DNA from: Sabethes cyaneus | Lineage: Eukaryota > Arthropoda > Insecta > Diptera > Culicidae | Direction of reading: 5' to 3' | Assembly (NCBI RefSeq): GCF_943734655.1 | Contig: NC_071354.1 | Span: 56,647,544-56,711,543, forward strand | Length of the DNA stretch: 64,000 nucleotides | Part shown: positions 46,291 to 57,428 of the stretch, piece after piece | How the letters are laid out: every line of letters starts with the position of its first letter | Numbering within the stretch: the stretch's first letter is position 1 | The notes under the pieces: model-generated | Databases searched by the model: none | What the model was told of the DNA's origin: nothing | The model's input: the letters and a program-made list of their open reading frames with translations, nothing else | Position numbers and translations under genes: made by a program

Positions 46291-49200
46291 ATAAACAATC
46301 TAGCTAAAAATGCGCGCCAGAACGTTTCCGCCACCCCACTAGGTAACACACAAATCCGATACAAACATTTCTTTGTCCCAACTGGGGAACTGAAAATAAT
46401 CTCACTAATGTCAAACCGGAATGGGCGGGGGGTTGTTTTTGTGCCGTTTGTTGTTCGGTTCCAGCCTCGACAAAGCACAAGTAGAGCCGGCCGGGGCAAA
46501 ACATGATCCCCGAACAATATTTCGCCTTTGGTACACGCTCCCATACACTCACAAGAGCCGGGCGCGGTGTGCGCGTGTTCGCGGAGTGACTAGTTTCCGC
46601 CCGGGTTATGGTCGTCCCACAAGAAGTGAACTTTGGGGTTTAATGGCGTATGCGATAGTATCGACGATTTCTTGCGAGATGCGAGGGAAAAAGAAAGGAT
46701 AACACAAAGGCAGCACCACTTCGCGAGCGAGTGTTTGCTGAGTGCTAAGCTAAGCAGGGACTTCATTACGAGTAATAATCAAAAGTTTTAAATGTAGGCC
46801 AGAGGGTTCAAGTTTTCGCACTAGCGAGAGTTTGCGACATTTTACGCTTTTTCGGAGGGTTACGTGTGCGACGTGATAACGAGTTTAATTAGGAGATAAT
46901 TCCGCTCAGGTACGAAATGTTGCGAAGTGTGTGGTTTCACTATGTTGCAAGGAGATGTCTCCAGCTACGAAGAAGTTGAAGATAATTTTCTTCTATTAAC
47001 CTTATCTGATAAAATGCACAAATGTCTGATAATATTGTTTGTTGTTTTGAGCAAAACGATGATACAATTTAAAATCACTTAATTTCATCAAATTGAAAAC
47101 TTCACAATTGACAATATCTGTTTCGTAAAAAACACCGACGAACTTCCCTGTCCGTACGTACGCTCGAGTTCCTTTAAAGTTTTCTATCTCATATTTCACT
47201 CGAGCAAGATTGTGGCTTATGGCTTTTGCAAGTTCCTCAAAGCCCGACGCTCATTCATCTGCTTTTCTGCATCATTGCCCCGAGCAAATGTTCCCATTCA
47301 CTTTCATCTCGATAAAGATTGAAACAAAATGCATATCTGCTTTCCACTCGACGCTTTTCTTTCCGTTACTCTTGCTGTGACTTCGGTATCGATTTTGTGT
47401 TGAATAGAAAATTCCTTCCATGATATGCCCCACAGTTTCGTTTCGCTCGTCGGTCGGTCGGTCGACTTGTTGGTTAGTCACTTGGCTTTCTTCCTTTGCT
47501 GTCAAGAAACATAGTCTTCGGGTGTCCTTTCAAAACAAAGAATTCGATGTTGTACGAACTTTGCGAACATTACGCAACCAATGGGCACCCTAACCGTCAC
47601 CCCTGTCCCGAATCCACTTTGATGATGACGACGATATGGATAGAGTCAAAGATTCCCTACCAGCAGAAGCCATCACTGTAATCATCAATTGCGATTACGA
47701 AGCGTGCTGCTGAAGATTGACTTGCGGTTGAGCCTTGTGCTGGAAGCACAAGCTTTAAAGCAATATTACTTTATTTTAAATGGTTCCATTCACTCTCTGG
47801 GCCGATTGGTGCTCCGAATAGGGGGGATAATCTAGGTTAAACGTACATAAATCGAAAAGCGAAAGCAATCTCGGTTGCGGTCTCAGCTGTCACATCATCG
47901 AACACCGCATCACCGTGTTGTAGTCGTCGTCGTCGACGTCGTCATTGCCTTTTTGTTGACAGGGCGGGCCAGGAAGTAGGAGGCATTGCAACCCCGCCGG
48001 GTTGCCTCCCGGGTAATGATACTGAAAAACACGCCAATAGACTTAAGCGCTGTATGACAGATACAACGTCGGTGATCCGACTGATGACGACCCATCCGGC
48101 ATCGGGGCGACCCCAAGGTGCGACGAAAGAGTTGTATCATGGTTCGAGGAAGCCATCCGGATAATGGTGACACATAACACCCGACAGATACGGGTGTGCC
48201 CCGTGGCAAAATCGAAAAATGGAGAAAACAGAACGCAAAATTTAATCAATTAACGACCTAGCGCGACGACGATGGCCCGGAGTTTTTCCCCGGTAGATGG
48301 CGGATTTGCGTTAGGAAATCTAATAAAAGTGACAATTTAGGCAGTTAATTAAACTTTTGTTGATTTAGGGTGCGGTTCTCAGGGTTCGGAAAGCGGAGAA
48401 AAGTCAAATATCGTTCGAAAGGATTAATATCGGTGTCACTTGAAGGCGACGTCGTAAAATTAAAGTGTATTGATGTGACATTTTGTGCTCCCAATCGAAT
48501 TCTGTCCTCTTACGAGTCAAATTCGTGTTAACCTGCAATAGAATCACAACCATCAAAAACGAGTCAGTTGATTGATTCTGCTGTGGGCGCTTGGTATTTC
48601 AACTCATTCAACATTTATCCTAGAGCGTCACGAAGGCCATCAGCGTTTGCTGCCAAATTTTTCCTACTCATCGAAGTGGTAAACGAGAATTAAATAACAC
48701 ACGGTCACGGAATTTGTCTAATCATTGAGAAGTTAGCATCAGATCGGGCAAATTACTTCCCCATCCATCTTCAGCTCGGCCGGCAAGCCGAAAGAGCAAG
48801 CGCTCCGAAGTATGTAGTCTATAATGTCATAATAATTGTCAGCCTGCACCATCCATCTTTCGTGCTTCGTCACGCGTTTGACGCGTGCAAAAACTGTGCC
48901 ATGATTAATGAAGAAATCATACACTGCAATGCTGCGCTGCTGCCGCAGCAAGGAACGACTTGACTGCATCACCTAGAGCCAAAACACGACTGGTGAAGCG
49001 CAACTAGTTTCCCTGCCGACTGCATCGGCGAAATCGGCATTTCTTTTCAGCCACCACCTCCCAGAAAGTGGGTGCATATCCTGAGCCATTTGCCAACATC
49101 ACACGTTTGTCGGTTGTTTTATTAACTCGCAGGAGCGTGCCTTTTCTTGGCACGAGAAAGAAGGCACGACGAAGGCTCAAGGCCGGGGAGTAATTCTGCA

Positions 49201-49740
49201 CTCGCTCAAACTCACACAATTTAAGCGGAACTGCGGCAGCAAAATAATATAAATAGTGTGCATTTTTCGCTCGGGAAATCGTGACACGGAACGACATGTC
49301 CTTACTCTGCACTACTGCTGCCAATGCAGCTTTTCTCGCCATACACAGCTCAGCGCGCCTTCGAGCAGGTCTCTGGAGGAAGAAGCCGAACGAATGAATT
49401 CCATCTGTCACGTCGGTACAAGCGATGCAAAATATTTTCCACTTTTTATACAGCCTTCGAGCGTTGGTCTCAATTTATCGTAGCAGCAGCAGCAGTACTG
49501 TAGCAGTAGGCTGCGCAAAGCAAAAGGACACCACGCTGGCAGAGGTTTCTGTTTTTTTTGCTTCAGTTTTCTCCTATGTGCTTCTTCGATTTCCAGCTCA
49601 ATTTTCTTTTGTTTCATTTGATGGCGAGCACGCGACTCCATTAGGCTGTGCGCTGGTGCGCTGCCCATTTATCTTAGTTTCTTATAGGATTCCGACAAGC
49701 CTTGCTCTGTCTGCTAGTGGCATCGGTTACCGCTAGGCCG
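46291..49740. other. Unique GC-richer block, no gene called
   Basis: Resembles the blocks at 6.7, 25 and 57.5 kb: short CAG/CTG and (TCGG)n runs, and several overlapping frames of 60-135 codons on both strands. Frames at 48739-48972 and 49004-49411 (minus) lack domains I know. Could be intronic or regulatory sequence, or exons of an unrecognised gene. Confidence 0.35.
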
Positions 49741-50737
49741 TGGCTGACGTAATGATAGTGTTACCCACTGTTATCGATCGAACACGAAGAGGATGGGTTT
49801 TGTTAACGGAAGCGATTTAGGTGCCCCTCACTCCAAAGATGCCTATGATTTGTCAATCAATCAAATTCAAAATTATTTAAGTTTAAGTTTGATTGATAGA
49901 TTGCAGTTGACCTATTAGCGGAAGTACAATTGAAGCTTCCAAGCACGATTTCTTCGTAATTTAATGGTACTTTAAATATTTATTTATTCACTGAAGGCTG
50001 CAAAGCTGAATTTTTATTGATGTATCGTGAATAGTCATTAAAACAAGTCAAAGTCATGCATTAATTTTTATTGAGGTATTTGCACCAGACCCGTCAGATC
50101 AGAATAAATACCGCTAATTAAAATTTTCATTTAGTTAGACTCAATTAAACTTCAATGACTTCTAGTTAAATGTAGTCTCCTATGATTGTTTTAAACAAAC
50201 GTAAGTTATTTTACTCCTTTATAGGTTAGTGGTTAACCATTTATAACTTAATCTGTAATAATTCAATGGCGGTTATGTGCCCTTAACCAATAAAAAACAC
50301 AGTCATAAAATTATAGAGATATCAATTAATCACCTGGAGACAATTCAATTGCGAAGGGGTCGAATCCAAGTGTATCAAATCGGCCTCGACTCTCGTAATC
50401 CGGCAATTGGAACGGATGTCATCATGGTAGATGACGGAGAGGGAAGCGTAAGAAGCGACATTAACTCAACTCAATTGTTTCTATCCCGGTTTGGTAATAT
50501 GGATGCCAGACAATGGAACCGTATTCCAGAATCGAAGGCATAGGTGAATGCTTTAGGACTATACCCGTTGCCGAAGTCCATAGCGATGATGTCGAAGGCG
50601 AACTCTAAAGTTCCGGATGCTCAAGTCTACGTGGTTCTAAACGAGTTGTTTAGACGATAACTAACTGTCCAAATAACGATGAAATCCTCCATCTGGACGT
50701 TCGATTTATGTGAGAGAAAGAAATAATGGAGTATTTT
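49741..50737. other. Unique sequence, no gene recognised
   Basis: AT-rich to 50270; a short plus frame (50277-50543) shows no motif. Confidence 0.35.
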
Positions 50738-50929
50738 TCAGGATTGACGAGCATGCAATTCGTTGCACCGATCCATAAAGGTTGCCAGCTCTAATTGAAG
50801 ACTAATTACATCAGCGTTGCAGCGAATCCTCAAATAAATCTTCGCAGCGTCGTCGAAAGGATACATAAGGGCTTCTAAAAACACGGATGACATCTTACAG
50901 GAATACAGCAAGAAGATTATCGGTCCCAA
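50738..50929 (-). pseudogene. Non-LTR reverse transcriptase scrap
   Basis: The minus frame reads GPIIFLLYSCKMSSVFLEAL, then YPFDDAAKIYLRIRCNADVI and LQLELATFMDRC. It matches the 'GPILFLLYINDMSSVL ... YADDAKIYLRI' region of jockey/CR1-type RT, with the catalytic box as PFDD. Only about 60 codons remain. Sequence to 51200 gives no further RT motifs. Confidence 0.6.
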
Positions 50930-51428
50930 ATGGTTACCCCATAAAATTCCAGGTGAGGCACATTTGATTGAATAAAAAGCTTCCGGTAATGCAATACGGT
51001 TATCATTTGATTTGCGGCAGCAATGGCGAAAACAGTAAAGCGACTACGCTCGATGCTGTGTTCGTACTGCCAGTTCCACCCCGGAGTGAAGATGTTGGAC
51101 ACCGTGAGGTATTTCGTGTCCATCTGGTATAGGCCGAGCCGGCATTTACTTCGTAAGCACTTGTCATAATGGATGACGAGTCCTAATTGACCTGGCATGG
51201 GATCAGATACTTTACGTTTTTACAATCGACGCACAATTGGCAAAAACGAGCTCGTTATCTCACGCCACTGGTTTGGAATCTTACAAGATACCTATTCTTA
51301 TGTAAAAAAAATGCAGGAAATCGATTGGTGATGGTTTAATCTATCTTGCACATACTTCGATAAGTGGTCCATTTTTCCCTATTTTCCCCAAAAAATCATG
51401 TTAAAAGCTAATTAAACAGTATAAAAAC

Positions 51429-53052
51429 TAGAGGTGTGCGCCGGTCAGATTATCGGCGGCGACGGCGCAGGAATCATTTTTATTCGGCGGCGGCGTCGCC
51501 GGCGTCACGCCGTTCGTTACTATCGGCGGCGGCATGCATCAGCGTGCGAGTTTTTTACACCGTTAAATTACCGCATTTCGTATAAGTTTAAGCAAAATCT
51601 TTTTAAAAATCAAACTAAAGTTGAAAAGTAAAATAAAACTTAATACTGCTTATTATGTGAATGATTTTTAATGACCCTTAAATCTTTGAATTATTTTTCA
51701 TTTGTATGTTTGCGAATACGCGATATGGTAGACCCATCCCATCTTTCGATTTTATGTCATACATATGAACGTCCGATTGCTATAGATCGAATTTAAATTC
51801 CAGTTTTCTGCCAATGTGTTTTTTTTTAAATTAAGGGATATTACATGCATTGCGTATAATAGATGGCGCCTAAAACTTGGCGTGTGAAATCGGCAATGTT
51901 GCAAATCGAGCAAGAAGTAAAGTATACCCAGTCTCATGCGAGCGAGTATAAGTAGCATCCAGCGCTTACGCAACTAACGCAAGCGTACGATAAGCAACCA
52001 CCGATGCTGCGTGCATACATCCTGCTACCTACTTACTAGCGAGCGCACAGCATCGAAGTGTCTTTCTGCACAGCCCGCTTACAAAGCCAACCACTTGTGA
52101 GAAGTCAACAGCCCGTGCGGGCTTGCGGCATATTGGGATATATGGATACTTATTTTGCATTTTTTTCTTTTTTGTTCACCTTACTTACACACGCGGATAA
52201 GACTGCGAGCCCTCGCGAGTGATCGGTGTCAGCTGCTTGGATTGCAATGACGAGCGAGAGCGGCGACTGTCGCCGATAGGTAAATACACACTCGCAAAAA
52301 CTTGCCGCAGTGCATGAAAAAATAAGAGCGAGAGTCCGTAGGAAATACTCATGCCGGCGTGTTCGTTAGAACTAAAAAGCGCGTGTGAGAAAATTAGACC
52401 ACACGAATGCGGGCTTGCAACACTGGAAATCAGTATGGGGGTAAGACCGGCACTTAATTTTGGCACCAGTACATAAAACTTGAAAATCGAGTTTTTGCAA
52501 GAGCGGCGTTTTATTCCAGCGAGGTTGTTCCACGCCGCAGTGGAATGCTTATGTGTTCGGTCGTTTTTCGGTTACTTCCCGTGGTCGGATCATTACAAAA
52601 TTAGTATCAAAATAAACGAAAAAGACTGCAGAATCAAAATCTGAGATAAAAAATTTAACTTCTTCGAAAATTTTGATCGCTTATGTCTCCTTAAAAAGTA
52701 ATGAACTCCGGGAGGCAAAACAGAAGTGTGACAGAAAACGTCATGCTAAAGTTCGTTTACGTTAGGTCTTTTTGATTCGCTCTTAGTTCGACGCAAGGTA
52801 ACACTCATGGTACAGCAACACGGTAGTTTAATTGAATCTAAATTAAAGGTACATTATAAGAATGAATTCACAAAACGGGTTCACTGTGTGCTGTCAACAT
52901 TTTGACCCGCATTTTTGTCAATGTTGGGCTATATCATCGGCGTGGGTGAATGGCTTCGGCGGCAGCGTGGGAAAAAGAACCTAGGCGGCGCGCCGGTTCT
53001 AAATCATCGGCGGCGGCGCGTGCAAAAGTGTCGGCGGCAGCGCACACCTCTA
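51429..53052. mobile_element. Non-autonomous hAT-like element (1.62 kb)
   Basis: Starts TAGAGGTGTGCGCCG and ends CGCACACCTCTA. Flanks ATAAAAAC (51421-51428) and CTAAAAAC (53053-53060) are an 8-bp duplication with one mismatch. The paralogous empty site near 54855-54865 runs straight through. Both ends hold GC-rich iterations of ATCGGCGGCGGC-like sequence (51451-51535 left, 52935-53040 right). No transposase ORF was recognised. It carries a copy of dispersed repeat B. Confidence 0.78.
51950..52430 (-). repeat. Dispersed repeat B, copy 3 (inverse), inside the hAT-like element
   Basis: Inverse of copy 1: GCTTACGCAACTAACGCAAG at the start, CTGCACAGCCCGCTTACAA, GCGAGCCCTCGCGAGTGATC, GAGAGTCCGTAGGAAATACT and ATGCGGGCTTGCAACACTGG at the end. 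Confidence 0.7.
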
Positions 53053-53485
53053 CTAAAAACTTATTTGCCGCATGTGATTCGAAACTCAAACAGCTTCCAA
53101 ATTTTGTCAAAACATCAGAAGAATCAAATTCCATCCATTCCATACTGTGCGAAATGCAGGTATTTTCCATTTTGCCCAGTTCACCCCTAAATACATAGTA
53201 AAACCTAATTAGAGCGATTAAAACTAATTCAAAGACAGGGGAATAATCTCGAATAGTACCAATTTACTCGAAAGACATCGGGAGGTAGATTGTCGTCGAT
53301 TTAGTACCGCGATGAATTCACAGTCGGTTCGTTTTGCGTGATTCTCTCCTAGATCTACAAAAAAACGTTCATTTGCTATTGCGTAAAAAGAATCGTAATT
53401 TTTCAACGATGGTGTCTTTGGAGAAGTTTATCAATAAAACATAGTGCATCTTTTCAAACTATCAAGGTGATTTTATATTCATCTA

Positions 53486-53664
53486 TGCTACAAACTTTTG
53501 TTTTTTGAATAGGCCCAAAAAAATTTTTTCTTCAGAAAAATTATAGAACAACTAAAATGAGCAACTTTGCTGAATGCTACAAACTTTTGTTTTTTGAATA
53601 GGCCCAAAAAAAATTTTTTCTTCAGAAAAATTATAGAACAACTAAAATGAGCAACTTTGCTGAA
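53486..53664. repeat. Tandem duplication, 89/90-bp unit x2
   Basis: Unit 53486-53574 (from TGCTACAAACTTTTG to ACTTTGCTGAA) is repeated at 53575-53664 with one extra A in an A-run and otherwise no difference noticed. A very recent duplication or an assembly artefact. Confidence 0.9.
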
Positions 53665-53870
53665 AATAGTAACTATTTATCTTTTGCTAGTTGCGAGATA
53701 TAATGATTTATTTGAAAAATGCACTTAAAAATTAATTCTGCACAATAACACCGCATCCAATTAATTTATTGCTTTCAACTGTTCTCCAAAGTTAGGCTTA
53801 TACAAATCTGAAAAAAAGTTTATGTCGCCCCCCCCTTCAAAAATTTTCGAAATTTGAAGGGGCAAAAAAA

Positions 53871-54540
53871 TAAAGTGTAATATTATTATGTTGCATTCTT
53901 TAGTAATAAGCAGATTTTTTACAGTTCAACGAGTTTACATCTCTAAATTACAAAATATATGCAAATTTAAAGTAATTATCAGGTTAGTCTCGATCAACTT
54001 TCCCTCACCAACTCCTGCCACAGGTCACAGCCGACTATTGTGCTTAACCACATGCAAAAATGCAAGGCCATGAGTATAAACGTTCTTAAGAACTTGACCC
54101 TTCTTTATCGACAGAATTCGGAGCACAGCAAATGCGATCCAAACAAAAAAGTTATAGGGAACTAAATTGCCATTTTTACAAGATGATTAGATTCCGATAC
54201 TATTTCGTGGACACGAAGTTCTGAACTAGTAATTGACACAGATTTGTATTATTCTAAAATGCAAGGTAACTAACCGAGTGACACGCAAGTTCTAAGCAAA
54301 ATTCAAATGAAGGTCAAGTTACACGCATGCGGCTCTTTATGGTGATGCTGTGGCACTCCATTGTTATCAAGCTGATTCATCTCTACCACAATGCTTACTT
54401 TAAGTGCTTGAATCGAAAAATTTTGAAGGTTGGTTCGGTTTGAACTAAAATTTAAGTACTGTACAACATTTTTGTATTAAATTTGTATTAATATGGAAAA
54501 ATCAACACTGGTTTCTTCTCCTTTGTTTAGTTATTGAAGG
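53871..54540. other. No gene; SINE body fragment near 54071-54113
   Basis: TATAAACGTTCTTAAGAACT followed by TGACCCTTCTTTATCGAC matches the body of the tRNA-derived SINE (62368-62405). The rest is unrecognised. Confidence 0.4.
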
Positions 54541-54544
54541 TTTG

Positions 54545-55045
54545 ATGTTATTATTTTTTTGTTGTCCCCCCCCCCCTTAAACCATAATTCGAGACCAGGA
54601 CATAAACTTTTTGCCAAATTTGTATAAGCCTTATTCAGTATGATAAAATACACATTTTTTTGAAGACTGTTTTTACCTTTGAGTTAGTTTTAATCGAGAT
54701 AACTTGGTTATCTTTGTATAAGGGGGTGAATTGGGCAAAATGAACTATTCTTGCATTTCGCACAGCAAGGAATGGATGGAATTTGATTCTTCTGATGTTT
54801 TGACAAAATTTGGAAGCTGTTTGAGTTCGTTTCACGGCCGGCAAATAAGTGTTTATACTGTTTAATTAGCTTTTAACTTGATTTTTGGGGAAAGTAGGGC
54901 AAAATGGACCACCTCGAGGTCTGCGCAGTATGAAACCACCACCAATCGATTTCCTGCATATTTTACATAGAAATAGGTATCTTGTAAGATTCCGAACCAG
55001 CGGCTACTAAATCTTGGGATTACTAGCTCGTTTTTGCCCATTGTG
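54545..55045 (-). repeat. Inverted-pair repeat, right copy
   Basis: Uninterrupted counterpart of the left copy at 51226-53870 in opposite orientation. It serves as an empty-site reference for the hAT-like insertion. Confidence 0.7.
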
Positions 55046-55222
55046 CGACGAAGTGGACGTAAGAAGACAACAATGAAACAAAGGTGTTGATAGTATACAA
55101 ACAGAACGGGACAAGGTGTGAAGGGAAAAGCGTGGGAAATTAGCTTATGGAGGATAAGGGAGTTATTTTTAAAAAATCAGTCGCCCAACATCGGAAGGAT
55201 AAAACTTTATTAAACATTTGAA

Positions 55223-55625
55223 ATGACCTTACTGACTCTAATCATGGATTTGTTGGAAACCGATCAACTGAGTATTGCAATTAATTTGGTAAAACAAATA
55301 GAAAATCCTCAACAAATTGATGCAAGGAATGTATACTTGTTCGTGGTTTTCGATAAGCTTTCAATACAGCAACAGTGGCGCACTGCCCTACCTGGATGGA
55401 CAATCAATCTTGTTTAACAGGCTGCAGTACCTCTGTGAATCAAAAATTATATTGTATGGGTATACTTTTTAGCGTACCTCAAGGTAGTATTGTGGGACCA
55501 TTATTTTCCGTACTTTTCGTAAACGTACGGGAGGGTATTTTCAGCCCATTAAGCGATGGCATCTATTTTTTCGACCTATGTCCTAGTTCTAGCGGAAGAA
55601 CACGTGGTTTTGACGTTCTTTGAAC
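55223..55625 (+). pseudogene. Non-LTR reverse transcriptase remnant
   Basis: Plus-frame pieces: QQIDARNVYLFVVFDKLSIQ (corresponding to 'QxDAxYxDFSKAFDKL'), then in another frame LTGCSTSVNQKLYCMGILF and SVPQGSIVGPLFSVLFVN. These are two successive RT finger/palm blocks of jockey/CR1-type LINEs. Frame change between them and loss of the YADD region make it non-functional. Confidence 0.65.
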
Positions 55626-55754
55626 AAAAAATGGTAGAGTACTTACAGTCTACAGACAGACAAAATAGCTATAACATATTAAAATTGTATGTCAGCAAAG
55701 CATTTTTATTGGCGAAAGAAAAGGCAAATAGGCTGAATTTAGAAACCTGCTGAA

Positions 55755-56220
55755 AATACCTTCCCGTGCATTCCACGTTTACGCCACACATGCAAGCGTA
55801 AAACAAACAGGCACCGTTGCTGTGTGCAGACATTCTGCTATCTACACACCAGCGCACGCATATTCTCACATCGTCTTCCTGCATAGCTTATTCATACGTC
55901 AAATAATCGCTGAGCAATCAGCTGCCCGTGAGGCATAGTGGCGAACTGGGATACAGGTTTTGCATTTCTTTTTCTTTTCTTCTTCATTCTCACGGGCGGG
56001 AGTGCAAATCCTCGCGAGTAATTGCTTTCAGCAGCTCGAGCTGCAACGAACCGTAGCTCCAGCTACCTAACCAGCTAACAAGCTAAACACACACTCGCAG
56101 AAACGCAATGCGTGAATAAGTACGATCGAGAGTCCGAAAGGGACGCTAATGCCTGCGCGTTCGTTACAATGAGTACGCGTATGTGAGAAAAGTAGACCAT
56201 ACGAGTGTGGGCTTTGCAAC
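55755..56220 (-). repeat. Dispersed repeat B, copy 4 (inverse)
   Basis: Inverse blocks shared with the other three copies: ACGCCACACATGCAAGCGTA, GTGCAGACATTCTGCTATCT, GCAAATCCTCGCGAGTAATT, GAGAGTCCGAAAGGGACGCT, CACACTCGCAGAAACGC. Nearly full length. Confidence 0.72.
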
Positions 56221-56269
56221 GGTGGCCCAAATGGGGCTATGGCCGAAATAATTTGATAAATGTCCGTAA

Positions 56270-56405
56270 AGCGTAGTGAGAAGCGGGAAGTGGAAAATGA
56301 AAAGTGACAGGTGAAAAGTGAGAAGTTAGAAGATAGAAGCGAGTAGTAAGAAGTTAGATCTGAGAAGTAAGAAGAAGGAAGTGAGAAGTGACAAATGAAA
56401 AGGGC
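56270..56405. repeat. AAGTGAGA-type purine minisatellite, part 1
   Basis: Loose repeats of GAAGTGAGAAG on one strand. The array resumes at 56641 beyond a hAT-derived segment. Confidence 0.7.
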
Positions 56406-56451
56406 CATGCTTGGCATACACTTTTCGCTTCGATTTTGCTCTCTTGATTAC

Positions 56452-56640
56452 TGCAGCTCAGCGAAGCATAATTTGAAAAAGTGGTGTATGGGGCATTTGT
56501 AGAATTAGTTATTATCTGCAATGTTGTTGAAGTAAGCATTGCTCTATCTTTTGTATTTATGACGCTATAAGGCTGCTACCCCGTTGGTAGCAAAAAGAGC
56601 GCTCTTTTGGCTATCAACGGCATTGCAGCCCTACAGATAA
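56452..56640. mobile_element. Diverged half copy of the palindromic hAT MITE
   Basis: Matches half of 38464-38854: GCATTTGTAGAATTAGTTAT, CTATCTTTTGTATTTATGAC and GCTATAAGGCTGCTACC parallel the left arm, and GGCATTGCAGC the beginning of the other. Ends are lost. It sits between two parts of the purine minisatellite. Confidence 0.6.
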
Positions 56641-56815
56641 GTAGTAAGTGACAAGTGACAAGTGACAAGTGACAAGTGGCAAGTAACAAATGACAAGTTA
56701 CAATTAAGTGTAAGGTGTAAAATAGAAAATGAGAAGTGAAATTGAGAAGTGCGAAGTGAAATTGAGAAGTGCGAAGTGAAATTGAGAAGTGCGAAGTGAT
56801 AAGTGAAACTTACTG
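56641..56815. repeat. AAGTGACA / GAAGTGAAATTGAGAAGTGC minisatellite, part 2
   Basis: (AAGTGAC)n near 56644-56680, then three to four perfect copies of a 20-bp unit GAAGTGAAATTGAGAAGTGC at 56735-56800. Confidence 0.85.
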
Positions 56816-57353
56816 ACTAAATTAAAACAGTCTCCAGGTAACTACCATGCCGGTTTAGCAAACCAGTCGTCGTATGCTTGATTTCTAGTTATTTTCTAGT
56901 GGGAGTGCATGTTATAGATATTGAAAATCAAATAGTAGTTTTTTTCCTGTGTGGAACCATCACTGCGACCAGTATAACTGATCTATTGTGGTATCGCTCG
57001 GGTGTTTGCTGTATGACCTGCAGCATTTCTTTTTGTTATAATCGCTATTGAATGAGCGATATGCTTATTAAATTTCACGCGTGTTTGTGTGTATTGGGGT
57101 TTTCCCTTCCTTCAAAGCTTGATCTACTTTACCCACTTATTTCTCGCTGCCAGTACTATCCCATATTATAGTCGTCCATGGCGGTGGCGAGGACTCATTC
57201 GTTCCTCTGACCAGTACACTTATACACGCTATATAGGAGGGACTTTTGCACTGTCAAGAGGCTTCAGTGGGTAAATATAGAATACAGCATGAAGGAAGGG
57301 TAAACGAGGGGCGTGAGAATAAACCCATGCTAAAGTCACTTGACATCTAATGG
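56816..57353. other. No gene; possible SINE body
   Basis: 57090-57353 may be the body of the SINE whose tRNA-like head is at 57354-57428. An ACCAGTCGTCGTATG piece near 56861 resembles the other SINE family's head. Confidence 0.35.
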
Positions 57354-57428
57354 CTTGATTCTAATAAGATTCGAACCCACGACCACTTGCTTGTCAAAGC
57401 AGACCTTACAGCTACGAAGCCCGCCTAA
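57354..57428 (-). repeat. tRNA-like SINE head, second family
   Basis: On the minus strand: GGCGGGCTTCGTAGCTGTAA (A-box side), an anticodon-like arm, then GTGGGTTCGAATC (B-box) and a 3' part ending ATCAAGCC. It resembles a tRNA promoter but the acceptor ends pair poorly, so a SINE head is likelier than a functional tRNA. Confidence 0.5.

Larger units (their letters stand above)
51226..53870 (+). repeat. Inverted-pair repeat, left copy (interrupted)
   Basis: Segments 51226-51428, 53053-53215 and 53785-53870 are, in order, the reverse complement of 55045-54545. Shared blocks include CGCACAAT.GGCAAAAACGAG, ATCTTACAAGATACCTATT, GCTAATTAAACAGTATAAA, CTTCCAAATTTTGTCAAAAC and GCTTATACAAAT. The first gap is a hAT element; the second holds an 89-bp tandem duplication. 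Confidence 0.7.

Noticed and set aside
57354..57428. Functional tRNA gene
   Set aside because: The B-box is good but the acceptor ends pair poorly and there is a likely SINE body next to it.
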